Source: DATLFA01 sp039915945 (lineage in GTDB: Bacteria > Actinomycetota > Acidimicrobiia > Acidimicrobiales > WLNW01). From it: a DNA stretch of 64,000 bases. The position numbers and the translations under genes are program-made. Below, in pieces: positions 7,712 through 15,958 of the stretch (position 1 is the first letter of the stretch; every line of letters begins with the position of its first letter). The stretch is taken from assembly GCA_039915945.1 (NCBI GenBank), contig JBDSMH010000106.1, positions 1 to 64,000 of the forward strand, written 5' to 3'. The notes under the pieces are model-generated. The model searched no databases, was not told where the DNA came from, and saw only the letters and a list, made by a program, of their open reading frames with translations.

Positions 7712-8509
7712 ATGGCGAGGCTGCTATACGAAACGATCCAGTTCTCACCGTTCGTGTGGGATGGAGAGGCTGAGCTCGCCGAGCAATTCTCGGCCGCGGC
7801 CGCCGCGGGCTTCGACGGTGTCGGCATCGACGTGTGGTCGGTCGATCGACACCTCGAGCGCGGCGGCACGATCAGCGAACTGACCGATGCGCTCGACCGG
7901 GTCGGATTGCGCTGTGTCGAGTTGCAGGCGCTCGTGTTGCACGACGACATGCCGCCTGTTTGTCGCCCGCCTCGATTCGTGGAGTTCGTCGATGCATTCC
8001 GGCCCGAGATCGTCATGGCCGGCTTCCCCACGCAGCCGAACGACGCGGATATCGATGCGTTTCGGCGCGCGGTCGATCAGGTCACGGTGCACGGCGCCAC
8101 GGTGGCGGTCGAGTTCCTGCCGATGATGCCGATCGACACGATTGCCAAGACCCTCGACGTGGTGCGCCGCGTCGGTGGCCGAGTTGGCGTGTGCGTCGAC
8201 ACGTGGCACTTCTTTCGTGGCCCCGACATGTGGGCCGAGCTCGAAGCGTTACCCGGCGCCGAACTCGCCTACGTGCAGTTCAACGACGCGCTACCGCTGG
8301 CGTCGGACGATCTCATGAGCGAGACGCTGCAACGGCGCACCTTGCCCGGTGAGGGCGAGTTCGACCTGTCACGCTTCTGTGAGATCGTGCGAGCCAAGGG
8401 CTACGACGGTCCGGTCGCGATCGAGATCATGTCGGCGCCGCTACGCGCGGAAGGCCCACACGAGTACGCCCGCAAAGCGCAAGCTGCCGCCCGGGCATAC
8501 TGGCTCTGA
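7712..8509 (+). CDS. Sugar phosphate isomerase/epimerase family TIM barrel
   Basis: A 265-residue protein of the xylose-isomerase-like/AP-endonuclease-2 TIM-barrel family. It shows the expected metal-site pattern: VAVEFLPMM (Glu), VGVCVDTWHFFRG (Asp, His), LAYVQFNDA and VAIEIMSAP (Glu). Members isomerise or epimerise sugars and polyols or cleave keto-acids; the substrate cannot be told here. ATG start with a GGGGG stretch about 12 nt upstream. It is followed after 21 bp by a small membrane protein gene. It sits just outside the catabolic island, beyond the IS and repeat array. Confidence 0.85.
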   Translation: MARLLYETIQFSPFVWDGEAELAEQFSAAAAAGFDGVGIDVWSVDRHLERGGTISELTDALDRVGLRCVELQALVLHDDMPPVCRPPRFVEFVDAFRPEIVMAGFPTQPNDADIDAFRRAVDQVTVHGATVAVEFLPMMPIDTIAKTLDVVRRVGGRVGVCVDTWHFFRGPDMWAELEALPGAELAYVQFNDALPLASDDLMSETLQRRTLPGEGEFDLSRFCEIVRAKGYDGPVAIEIMSAPLRAEGPHEYARKAQAAARAYWL

Positions 8510-8530
8510 ACAAGCAGCAAGGAGACGTTC

Positions 8531-8956
8531 TTGGCAACGAGCAACCCAAGCCGTGCGATCGGTGAGGCTTTGTCACCGCCGCGCAGTCGTGAGGCTCTTT
8601 CGGTGCTTCGCTCGGTCGTCGGCGTTGGCTCGTGGGCAAGCCCTGCGCTGTCGTGGCGTGCGTTCGGGCTCGGGTCGATCCGTGACGATCCGCGGGCGGC
8701 AGTGGTGACGCGGCTGTTCGCGGTACGCGACCTTGCCCTTGGCCAGGCGGTGCGGCATTCCAATCCCCACGTGCGGACGGCGGCGCTGCAAGTGGGCGTC
8801 GCGGTCGACGCGGTCGACATCGTGGCGAGCCTCGCCGCGCTGCGCAAGGGAGCGCCGAAACTCACGTGGATGACGTTCGTCGGCGGGGCAGCGCTCTTCG
8901 TCGGACTCGGCATCGCCGCACTCGCCGACGAGGAGCAGGCAAACGGCGAGTCGTGA
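8531..8956 (+). CDS. Small hypothetical membrane-associated protein
   Basis: A 141-residue protein I do not recognise with certainty. It has a TTG start with a good AAGGAG ribosome site 6 nt upstream. The C-terminal segment WMTFVGGAALFVGLGIAALA is a likely membrane helix; the central part (VVTRLFAVRDLALGQAVR, then VGVAVDAVDIVASLAALRKG) is amphipathic to hydrophobic and resembles DUF4267-type membrane proteins. Probably cotranscribed with the isomerase-like gene. It converges with the DUF35 gene, with 13 bp between stops. Confidence 0.7.
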   Translation: MATSNPSRAIGEALSPPRSREALSVLRSVVGVGSWASPALSWRAFGLGSIRDDPRAAVVTRLFAVRDLALGQAVRHSNPHVRTAALQVGVAVDAVDIVASLAALRKGAPKLTWMTFVGGAALFVGLGIAALADEEQANGES

Positions 8957-8969
8957 GAAAACGGGACCG

Positions 8970-9410
8970 TCAGGTCGAGCGCGGGCGGAAGTAGGGCGCC
9001 ATCACGGGCGCGCCGTCACCGTCGAACGGCAGCGCGCGGAACACGACTTCGACCGGTAGGTCGACGCGCGCGTCGGCTGGCTCGCAATCGACCAGGCGCG
9101 TCACGACGCGCACGGCGGGATCTTCGATGACACCGACGAGACCGGTGAGAAATGGCACTTCGGCGGCGAACTGCGGAAGGAAGGCGCGGCGCACGTAGGT
9201 CCACGAATACAAGGTGCCCAACCCGCTCAGCGCCTCCCAGGTGAATGCCGCACCATCGCAGCGGCGACACGCGGTTTCGCCGGCCGCGTTGAGCGTTGCG
9301 CACGCGTCGCATCGCGGCAGGCACAGTTCTCCCTTGGCGGCGCCGGCCCAGAACGGTTGCGCGGGAGCCCACGCCACGTCGGGCAGCGGGAAGTCGGGAT
9401 CGTCGCTCAT
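8970..9410 (-). CDS. Zn-ribbon/OB-fold (DUF35) partner of Ltp thiolase
   Basis: A 146-residue protein with an N-terminal Zn ribbon (RCDAC, then ACRRC) and a C-terminal OB fold (LGTLYSWTYVRRAFLPQF, FLTGLVGVIED). DUF35 proteins pair with lipid-transfer-type thiolases; in steroid side-chain degradation such a partner binds the acyl-CoA and enables the Ltp2 retro-aldol cleavage. Start chosen at the ATG that overlaps the stop of the upstream Ltp gene (ATGA), which fixes the pair as coupled. Last gene of the four-gene minus-strand operon from 13147. Confidence 0.88.
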   Translation of the reverse strand: MSDDPDFPLPDVAWAPAQPFWAGAAKGELCLPRCDACATLNAAGETACRRCDGAAFTWEALSGLGTLYSWTYVRRAFLPQFAAEVPFLTGLVGVIEDPAVRVVTRLVDCEPADARVDLPVEVVFRALPFDGDGAPVMAPYFRPRST

Positions 9411-10612
9411 CGCGCCCTTCGCAACACCATGGTGCCGGTGCGGCCGGCGGTGTATCCGCCGTAGACGGCGACCTCGGCGTCGGCAACCTGCGCGCCGGCC
9501 TCGTGGCGTAGTTGCCGCACCAACTCGAGCACGTGTGCGATGCCGAGCACATACGAGTGCGAGAGGAGACCACCGTGTGTGTTGTACGGAAGGCCTCCGC
9601 CATCGAATTGCAGTGTGCTGCCGGCGACGAACCGACCACCCTCGCCTTTCGCGCAGAATCCCATGTCTTCGATCTGGATGATCGACAGGATGGTGAAAGG
9701 GTCGTAACACGCGAGCACGTCGACATCGGCCGGACGAATGCCGGCCATCGCGAACGCGCCGGGCGCGGCGAAGCGCTGTGCCGTGGTCATGAGGTCGGGT
9801 TGTTGCGCCCAATGATTGCCGGTGCGCGCGACACCGAGACCGACACCTGCGACCTCGATGACAGGCGAGCGAAGATCACGCGCCCGCTCGGCCGAGGTCA
9901 TCACGAAGGCGCCTCCGCCGTCGGAGATCAGGCAACAGTCTTCCTTGCGGAACGGATCGGTGATCATCGGGCTGGCCATGTACTGCTCGAGCGACAGTGT
10001 GCGATCGTGCATCACCGCACCCGGCGTGTGATTCGCATGACGGCGACACGCAACTGCGACTGCGCCGAGCTGTTCGGAGGTGGTGCCGTACTGCGCCATG
10101 TGGCGATGGGCGATTGTCGCGAAGTAGACGGGTTGAGGAAACCAGCCAAACGGGATCTCGAGGTGCCGCTTGACGAGGTCGTCGGCGTGGGCCTGCCCCG
10201 GGCCGCCGGTCATCACCGGGCGACGGGTCGCCCAATCGACGGCGAATACGTTGACGATGTTGGTTGCTCTGCCTTCACGCAGTGCGTGCGCAGCGTCATG
10301 CGCACACGACGCCGCCCAGCACAGACCGCCGCCTTCGGGCGAGACCCAGAGCGGGGTGGTGATGCCGAAGTCCTCTCGGAAGTGCTGTTCGGTGTAGCCA
10401 TCTGAAGCGGCGTGCATCAGACCATCGATGTCGCGTGGTGCGAGCCCTGCGTCTTCGATGGCCCGCGCGATCGAGTCGCGGGCGATCTCTCGCGCGGTGC
10501 GACCCGAGGGACCGGTGTGTGCGCTCTCGCCGATCCCGGCGATCGCTACCTGACCGCTGATGTCGTCGAGATCGACTGCGGCGCCCCAGCCGTCGGTCGA
10601 ACTCGCGGTCAC
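9407..10612 (-). CDS. Lipid-transfer-type thiolase (Ltp/SCPx-like)
   Basis: A 401-residue thiolase-fold protein (QVAIAGIGESAHTGPSG near the start; ACYDPFTILSIIQIEDMGFC; NTHGGLLSHSYVLGIAHVLE near the end). It is of the non-condensing Ltp type that, with a DUF35 partner, performs retro-aldol (rarely thiolytic) cleavage of acyl-CoA intermediates. GTG start at 10612 overlaps the TGA of the upstream amidohydrolase (GTGA); an in-frame extension further upstream lies wholly inside that gene and is unlikely. The DUF35 gene follows with a 4-bp overlap. Confidence 0.88.
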   Translation of the reverse strand: MTASSTDGWGAAVDLDDISGQVAIAGIGESAHTGPSGRTAREIARDSIARAIEDAGLAPRDIDGLMHAASDGYTEQHFREDFGITTPLWVSPEGGGLCWAASCAHDAAHALREGRATNIVNVFAVDWATRRPVMTGGPGQAHADDLVKRHLEIPFGWFPQPVYFATIAHRHMAQYGTTSEQLGAVAVACRRHANHTPGAVMHDRTLSLEQYMASPMITDPFRKEDCCLISDGGGAFVMTSAERARDLRSPVIEVAGVGLGVARTGNHWAQQPDLMTTAQRFAAPGAFAMAGIRPADVDVLACYDPFTILSIIQIEDMGFCAKGEGGRFVAGSTLQFDGGGLPYNTHGGLLSHSYVLGIAHVLELVRQLRHEAGAQVADAEVAVYGGYTAGRTGTMVLRRAR

Positions 10613-11895
10613 CGAGTGGGCGTCGGCCGCAAGCCGCGCTCGACCATGAAGATCTCGGCTTCGTCGTCGTCGGGTCGGTTGCCTACGTGAGTGATGACAT
10701 CGACATCGGGCGCTTCGGCGCGCAACGCGCCTGCCGTGCACTTTTCGCGAGCACGCGTGGAGAAGGGGTCGAAGTGGTAGTGGCGCATGGCGTTCTCGTG
10801 CGTGATCTTGCGCACTTGCTCTTCGGGCAAGCCTTCGAGCATCTCCGCGACGACCTCGGGCCCGAACGGCCACGCGCTGTCGGAGTGCGGGTAGTCGGAT
10901 TCCCAGCAGACGTTGTCGACGTTGAATCGGTCGAGCAGCGCCACTCCGACCGGGTCATTGATGAAGCACACCAGAATGCGTTCGAGGAAGATGGCGGTCG
11001 GGCTGTAGCCGGTGGGGAACTCGTGACGGGTCCAACCCGAGTGACGATCGAGGATGTGCTCGGCTCGTTGCAGGAAGTAGGGAATCCATCCGATGTCGCC
11101 CTCGGTCAGCGACATCTTCAAGTTGGGGAACCGATACCAGAAGTCGGCCCACACCAATTCGATCAACGTGTTGACGGTAGTAGCCGCCGACAGCGTCATC
11201 GGCACGCTCGCGGGAGCGTCAGGCGAGATCTGTACGTTGCGCCCCGACGAGCCGAGGTGAAGGCACAGGACGGTGCCTTCGTCGGAGCAGGCACCGAACA
11301 GGGGATCCCAGTAGTCGGTGTTGATCGACGGCAGATCGTACGCAGTCGGATTTTCGGAGAACGTCACGGCGTAGCAGCCCTTGGCCGCGAGGCGCTTGAT
11401 TTCTTCCGCCGCGAGGTCGGCGTCGAACAGCGGGATGATGCCGCACGGTATAAAGCGATCGGGGTACGTGCCGCACCACTCGTCGATGTGCCAATCGTTG
11501 TAGGCCTTGATCATGACGAGATTCGTGTCGCGATCGGGACCTTGGTTCAGCACCTGACCGGCAAAGCCGGTCCAGTTGGGAAAGTTGAGCCCGGCCAGTT
11601 GACCACCGGCTGACATGTCACGTACGCGCTCGTGAACGTCCCAACACCCCGGGCGCATCTCGTCGTAACGGGCGGCGTCGATGTTGTACTTCTCGCGCGG
11701 CTTGCCCGCGACTGCGTTGAGCCCGAGCATGCGGCCCGGCAAATCGCCGTACCACCACTTCTGCCGGCCGCGCTCGTCGGTGACGACGCGCGGCATGCGG
11801 TCACGGTACTTCTGGGGCACGTGTGCCTCGAACATCGTGGCGGGTTCGGCGATGTGGTCGTCGACGCTTATGAGGATCAGGTCATCGGGGTTCAC
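10609..11895 (-). CDS. ACMSD-type amidohydrolase/decarboxylase
   Basis: A 428-residue metal-dependent TIM-barrel protein of the Amidohydro_2 (ACMSD/gamma-resorcylate decarboxylase) group. Metal-site candidates: SVDDHIAEP near the N-terminus, VLCLHLGSSG mid-protein, and VCWESDYPHSDSAWP with the late catalytic Asp. Family members decarboxylate or hydrolyse ring or ring-cleavage acids. GTG start (VNPDDLILISVDDH) with AAAGG upstream. It lies 13 bp after a second homologous gene, so the two are a tandem duplicate pair that has diverged considerably. Confidence 0.87.
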   Translation of the reverse strand: MNPDDLILISVDDHIAEPATMFEAHVPQKYRDRMPRVVTDERGRQKWWYGDLPGRMLGLNAVAGKPREKYNIDAARYDEMRPGCWDVHERVRDMSAGGQLAGLNFPNWTGFAGQVLNQGPDRDTNLVMIKAYNDWHIDEWCGTYPDRFIPCGIIPLFDADLAAEEIKRLAAKGCYAVTFSENPTAYDLPSINTDYWDPLFGACSDEGTVLCLHLGSSGRNVQISPDAPASVPMTLSAATTVNTLIELVWADFWYRFPNLKMSLTEGDIGWIPYFLQRAEHILDRHSGWTRHEFPTGYSPTAIFLERILVCFINDPVGVALLDRFNVDNVCWESDYPHSDSAWPFGPEVVAEMLEGLPEEQVRKITHENAMRHYHFDPFSTRAREKCTAGALRAEAPDVDVITHVGNRPDDDEAEIFMVERGLRPTPTR

Positions 11896-11908
11896 TGGCG
11901 TTTGCCTT

Positions 11909-13147
11909 TCACGATTCGGGTGTGCAGCGCGCCGGCAGGGGATGACGAAAGACGCGAGCCGCGTTTTCGTGGCACAGCGCGCGGATGATGGCTGCCGGAA
12001 GATGCCCGAGTGCACGGTGCAGATGGCGCTGACAATCGGGCCACGTGCTGTCGGCGTGGGGGTAGTCGGTCTCGACCATGATGTTGTCGGGCGCGAGCGC
12101 GACGACCGAGTCGACCGACGAAGGGTCGTCGATGGTGCAGAAGAAGAAGTTGCGCAACAGCACTTCGTGCGGACCGATCTCTTTCGACGGCCACACCTTG
12201 CGCCCGTGTCCCGATACCTCGATCTGGTGACGGAGACGGTCGTACATCGCGGGGACCCAACCGATGCCGCCTTCAGATGCGGCGATCTTGAGCCGGGGGA
12301 AACGCAGCGGGATGCCGGACCACACCCATTCGGTCATCGCCGCCATGGTCTGTGCCTGGAACAGCGTGGCGACGGTGCCACTCACCGGGCCGAGCGGATC
12401 GAACGGCATGAGTACGCCCGACGACCCGACATGGAGACAGATGGCGGTTTCGGTTTCTTCACACGCGGCGAGGATCGGATCCCACCAACCGCTGTGCAGC
12501 GAGGCGAATCCGATGTTGGTGGGTTGTTCGGGCAATGACACCGCGGTGAAGCCGCGAGCCGCGTTGCGCCGGATCTCCTGCGCGCCGAGATCGGCGTCGG
12601 CGAGCCACGTGATGCCGAGCGGAATGATTCGGTCGGGGTAACGGCCGGCCCACTCTTCGGCAATCCAATCGTTGAATGCCTGCGTGACTGCGAAGCCGAG
12701 GTCGGGATCAGAGCACGCCGAATAGATGCGTCCGCAGAATCCGGTGATCTGCGACGGAAAGCACAACGATGCCCAGATGCCTGCGAGGTCCATGTCGCGG
12801 ATGCGATAGTCGATGTCCCACGCGCCGCGGCGCATGTCGGAGAAGCGTGATGGTTCCTGCGTGAAGTCGTCACGGTCGATGCGCCCGACCATCGCGTTGA
12901 GCCCGAGTTGAGGGAATTCACGTCCGTCGAATACCCACCGCTGCACGCCGCGGTCGTCTTCGGCGACGCGGGGGGCGCGGTCCGCGAAGCGCGCCGGAAG
13001 GCGGCCGTCGAAGAGCCACGGTGGCTCGACGAGATGATCGTCGACAGAGATCACGGTGTACGTCGCCGGCGCCGGTGCGGGATCGGGCAGCAGCATCGGA
13101 CTGGGCGGTTCGTCGAGATCGACGCCACTCTGCCTCTTGCTCGTCAT
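11909..13147 (-). CDS. ACMSD-type amidohydrolase/decarboxylase
   Basis: A 412-residue homologue of the next gene. It shares the layout: ISVDDHLVEPP, ICLHVGSSG, and VETDYPHADSTWP. First gene of the minus-strand operon running to 8970. The ATG at 13147 has no ribosome site. Instead TAGTAT lies 7 nt upstream inside a palindrome, pointing to a leaderless transcript. A longer in-frame extension exists but crosses the divergent promoter and overlaps the flavin oxidoreductase gene, so I reject it. Substrate unknown; the context suggests ring or side-chain carboxylic acid intermediates. Confidence 0.87.
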   Translation of the reverse strand: MTSKRQSGVDLDEPPSPMLLPDPAPAPATYTVISVDDHLVEPPWLFDGRLPARFADRAPRVAEDDRGVQRWVFDGREFPQLGLNAMVGRIDRDDFTQEPSRFSDMRRGAWDIDYRIRDMDLAGIWASLCFPSQITGFCGRIYSACSDPDLGFAVTQAFNDWIAEEWAGRYPDRIIPLGITWLADADLGAQEIRRNAARGFTAVSLPEQPTNIGFASLHSGWWDPILAACEETETAICLHVGSSGVLMPFDPLGPVSGTVATLFQAQTMAAMTEWVWSGIPLRFPRLKIAASEGGIGWVPAMYDRLRHQIEVSGHGRKVWPSKEIGPHEVLLRNFFFCTIDDPSSVDSVVALAPDNIMVETDYPHADSTWPDCQRHLHRALGHLPAAIIRALCHENAARVFRHPLPARCTPES

Positions 13148-13168
13148 TGTGGAGATACTATCCACAAT
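13146..13168. promoter_or_regulatory. Palindromic bidirectional leaderless promoter/operator (site A)
   Basis: ATTGTGGA-N7-TCCACAAT is a perfect dyad filling the 21 bp between two divergent ATG codons (13147 minus, 13169 plus). The spacer carries TAGTAT for the minus gene and TACTAT (13156-13161) for the plus gene. Each is a TAnnnT -10 box exactly 7 nt from its ATG. Repressor binding here would block both promoters. Best copy of a motif recurring in the island. Confidence 0.75.
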
Positions 13169-15166
13169 ATGACCGACAGGGCCGGGCTCGACTATCCGCG
13201 TCTGCTGTCGCCAGGACGTATCGGCACGATGGAGTTGCGCAACCGCATCGTGTCGTGCCCGATGGGTGATCGCCTGGCCAACGACGACGGCTCGGTGAGC
13301 GATGCGCATCTCGCGTACTTCGAAGCGCGCGCCCGCGGTGGTGCGGCGCTGGTGCTGCTCGGATCGGTCGCGGTCACCTACCCGCAGGGCGCGTACGCGC
13401 TCGAGCAGATGGCGATCGCTCACGAGGATCACATCCCGGGCTACGCCGCGCTCGCGCAACGCGTCCACGCGCACGGCGCCAAAGTCGCGGCGCAGCTCGT
13501 GCACAACGCCGGTACCGCCATCAATGACATGGTTGCGGGCCGACCGATGATCGTGCCGTCGATCCCCGAAGCGAAGCCGAGGGACCGCATCTCGCAGATG
13601 GTCACGCCGGCCGAGGTCGCTGCGATGTCGCGTTCGCGGATGTCGCCGACGTTCGCGGTGCACTACCAGGTGGCCACCGAAGACGATTGCGCGTCGATCA
13701 TCGACTGGTTCGCGACTGCCGCCGAGCGCTGCGCCCGCGCCGGTCTCGACGGTGTCGAATTGCACGCGGGCCACGGCTATCTGTTCGACGAGTTCCTGTC
13801 ACCGGCGTCGAACACACGCACCGATCGTTGGGGTGGCCCTATCGAGAACCGCGCCCGTCTGCTGTGCGAGACCGTGCGCGAGATTCGCCGGCGGATGGGC
13901 GCGGACTTCCCACTATGGGCGCGTATCAACGCGTTCGAAGCACATCGCGCCGGCGGCACCACCATCGACGATGCGATCGCCGCGGCGCAGCTCGCGGTCG
14001 ACGCCGGCCTAGACGCCATCCATGTGTCGGCTTACGGCGATGCATCGCTCGGTATATCGGTGACCGACTCGCACACCCCGCATCGGCCCGGCGCGCTCGT
14101 TGCGTCGGCCGCGGCGGTCAAGCGCGCGGTGTCGGTCCCCGTCATCACGTTCGGTCGCCTCGAACCGGCAGCGGCCGAGTCCGCGCTGGCGCGCGGCGAC
14201 GCCGACTTCGTCGCCATGGGACGCAAGTTGTTGGCCGACCCCGACCTGCCGAACAAACTGCGCGCCGGTCACGAGGACGACATCCGCCCGTGCATCTACC
14301 AGTACCGCTGCATCGGCAACATCTCGGTCGGCAAAGGCGTGCGGTGCGTGGTGAATCCGGCAACGGGTCGCGAAAATGAAGTGTCGTCGGCCTCGGTGGC
14401 CTCGCCTCGCCGTGTGTTGATCGTCGGCGGCGGTCCGGCCGGTCTCGAGGCGGCTCGCCTGTTGGCGCACGACGGCCACGAGGTCACGCTGTGGGAAGCC
14501 CGTTCGACGCTCGGCGGGCAACTTGACATCGCGGCGCGAGTGGACGAGCCGTTGGGCCGTCTGCGCGACTGGCTCGTACGGCAGGTGCGGGGGAGTCGAG
14601 TCGACATTCGCCTCGGTATGACCGCCACTGTTGACGCAGTTCGTGGCGGTGACTTCGACACCGTCGTGGTGGCAACGGGGGCCACGCGGCCGCTTGACGG
14701 CCTGCCCGACTCGGCCGTTGCCGTAGACGATCTCGGCTCGTGGTTGACCGACGGCGGCGATCAAGTTGGCCGGCGAGTCGTGATACTCGGAGGTGATCGG
14801 GGCGCGCTGGCGGTGGCCCGCCGATGCGTCGATCACGGTCGCGATGTGTCGGTGTTCGAGCCGTCGACGGTGTTCGCCGTCGACATGGGAATGCCGGGTC
14901 GATTCCGATCAGTGTTCGATACCGAACAAGCGGGGGTGACGCTCGTGGCCGAAGCGAGCACCGCGACAATTGCCGAGCAGTTGGCCGACACGGTGATCGT
15001 CGCGGGCCCGGCGCAGCCTCGTCGTGAGCTGCTCGACGAACTGGCACGGGCCGGCCTCGATGTACGAGCGGTCGGCGATTGTGAGGGCGACCGCCCCGAG
15101 GGCACCGCCGGGGTCGAGGCGGCGTTCGCTTCGGTGGCCCGCCTGGTTCAGGCCCTTCGCGAATAG
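13169..15166 (+). CDS. NADH:flavin oxidoreductase/2,4-dienoyl-CoA reductase-like (BaiCD/FadH type)
   Basis: A 665-residue protein. Residues about 1-370 form an Old-Yellow-Enzyme FMN barrel (ELHAGHGYLFDEFLSP, RTDRWGGPIENRARL). Residues about 395-665 form a FAD/NAD(P) module (VLIVGGGPAGLEAARLLA, VVILGGDRGALAVARR). Between them a Cys cluster reads CIYQYRC...C (spacings x5 and x11); the usual CxxCxxxC lacks its second Cys, so the 4Fe-4S cluster may be atypical or have another ligand. Family members reduce enoyl-CoA or steroid enones. The ATG at 13169 fits a leaderless transcript. First gene of a plus operon with an SDR and a monooxygenase. Confidence 0.9.
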   Translation: MTDRAGLDYPRLLSPGRIGTMELRNRIVSCPMGDRLANDDGSVSDAHLAYFEARARGGAALVLLGSVAVTYPQGAYALEQMAIAHEDHIPGYAALAQRVHAHGAKVAAQLVHNAGTAINDMVAGRPMIVPSIPEAKPRDRISQMVTPAEVAAMSRSRMSPTFAVHYQVATEDDCASIIDWFATAAERCARAGLDGVELHAGHGYLFDEFLSPASNTRTDRWGGPIENRARLLCETVREIRRRMGADFPLWARINAFEAHRAGGTTIDDAIAAAQLAVDAGLDAIHVSAYGDASLGISVTDSHTPHRPGALVASAAAVKRAVSVPVITFGRLEPAAAESALARGDADFVAMGRKLLADPDLPNKLRAGHEDDIRPCIYQYRCIGNISVGKGVRCVVNPATGRENEVSSASVASPRRVLIVGGGPAGLEAARLLAHDGHEVTLWEARSTLGGQLDIAARVDEPLGRLRDWLVRQVRGSRVDIRLGMTATVDAVRGGDFDTVVVATGATRPLDGLPDSAVAVDDLGSWLTDGGDQVGRRVVILGGDRGALAVARRCVDHGRDVSVFEPSTVFAVDMGMPGRFRSVFDTEQAGVTLVAEASTATIAEQLADTVIVAGPAQPRRELLDELARAGLDVRAVGDCEGDRPEGTAGVEAAFASVARLVQALRE

Positions 15167-15171
15167 TGGAA

Positions 15172-15177
15172 TAGGCT
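15172..15177 (+). promoter_or_regulatory. Possible leaderless -10 box for the SDR gene
   Basis: TAGGCT fits TAnnnT and ends 8 nt before the ATG at 15186, where no ribosome site is visible. It may be an internal promoter in addition to read-through from 13169. Confidence 0.35.
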
Positions 15178-15185
15178 CTCACATC

Positions 15186-15938
15186 ATGGATATTCGCTTC
15201 GACGGCAAGGTGGCCCTCGTGACCGGCGGGTCCCGCGGCATCGGTCGGGCGGCGGCCGCGACCCTCGCGGCCAGCGGCGCGCAGGTGATGATCGTGTCGC
15301 GGAAAGAAGAGTCGTTGCGATCGACCGCAGACGCACTGCAAGGCGACGTCGCGTGGCACGCAACCAACGCGGCGGATCCCGAGGGCGCCGAAGCCGCGGT
15401 CGACGCCACGCTCGAGCGGTTCGGTCGTTTCGACATCCTCGTCAACAACGTGTCGACCAATCCTTACTTCGGCCCGCTCATGGAGATCGATGCGGAGCGG
15501 GCATGGCGCACCGTCGAGGTGAATCAGTGGGCGACCGTGATGTGGTCGCAGCTCGCGTGGCGACGCTGGATGCGCGAGCACGGCGGACGCGTCGTCAACG
15601 TGTCGTCGGTCGGGGGCATGGTGCCCGAACCGAACATCGGTTGGTACAACGGCACCAAGGCGGCGATCATCCAGCTCACGCGCCAATTGGCCCAGGAGTT
15701 GGCCCCAGGCGTTACCGTCAACTGCGTGGCGCCGGGCATCATCAAGACCGACATGTCGCGTGCATTGTGGGAGAAACGCGAAGACGCGCTTGCGGCGACG
15801 GTGCCGGCCAAGCGTCTCGGCGTGCCCGATGACATCGGCGCGGTGATCGCATTCCTCGCGTCGGATCAGGCCGCGTATGTGACCGGGCAGACGCTCATCG
15901 TCGACGGCGGTATCACGCTCGGCGACGGTCTCGCGTAA
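15186..15938 (+). CDS. SDR-family oxidoreductase
   Basis: A 250-residue classical short-chain dehydrogenase. It has the TGGSRGIG nucleotide-binding motif, NNVS, catalytic Ser in NVSSVGG, YNGTK (Tyr/Lys) and the C-terminal GQTLIVDGG. It catalyses NAD(P)-dependent alcohol/ketone interconversion. Start at MDIRFDGKVALVTGG. It lies 19 bp after the flavin oxidoreductase and 20 bp before the HsaA-like gene, suggesting oxidation of a hydroxyacyl or ring hydroxyl in the same pathway. Confidence 0.9.
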   Translation: MDIRFDGKVALVTGGSRGIGRAAAATLAASGAQVMIVSRKEESLRSTADALQGDVAWHATNAADPEGAEAAVDATLERFGRFDILVNNVSTNPYFGPLMEIDAERAWRTVEVNQWATVMWSQLAWRRWMREHGGRVVNVSSVGGMVPEPNIGWYNGTKAAIIQLTRQLAQELAPGVTVNCVAPGIIKTDMSRALWEKREDALAATVPAKRLGVPDDIGAVIAFLASDQAAYVTGQTLIVDGGITLGDGLA

Positions 15939-15958
15939 TCGAATCGGGAGAACTTGCA

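Noticed and set aside
7515..7883. Pentapeptide-repeat protein encoded across the IS end and 15-bp array
   Set aside because: It starts inside the IS, runs out of frame into the isomerase gene and has no ribosome site; the repeats are better read as DNA.
9512..10405. 297-codon plus-strand frame inside the first Ltp gene
   Set aside because: Antisense shadow; the minus frame carries a recognisable thiolase fold.
10613..10873. N-terminal extension of the first Ltp thiolase
   Set aside because: The added residues are Arg/Ala-rich and overlap the amidohydrolase coding frame; the GTG at 10612 gives a clean GTGA overlap.
13148..13774. N-terminal extension of the 11909-13147 amidohydrolase
   Set aside because: It would cross the divergent promoter and overlap more than 600 bp of the flavin oxidoreductase with a non-family sequence.
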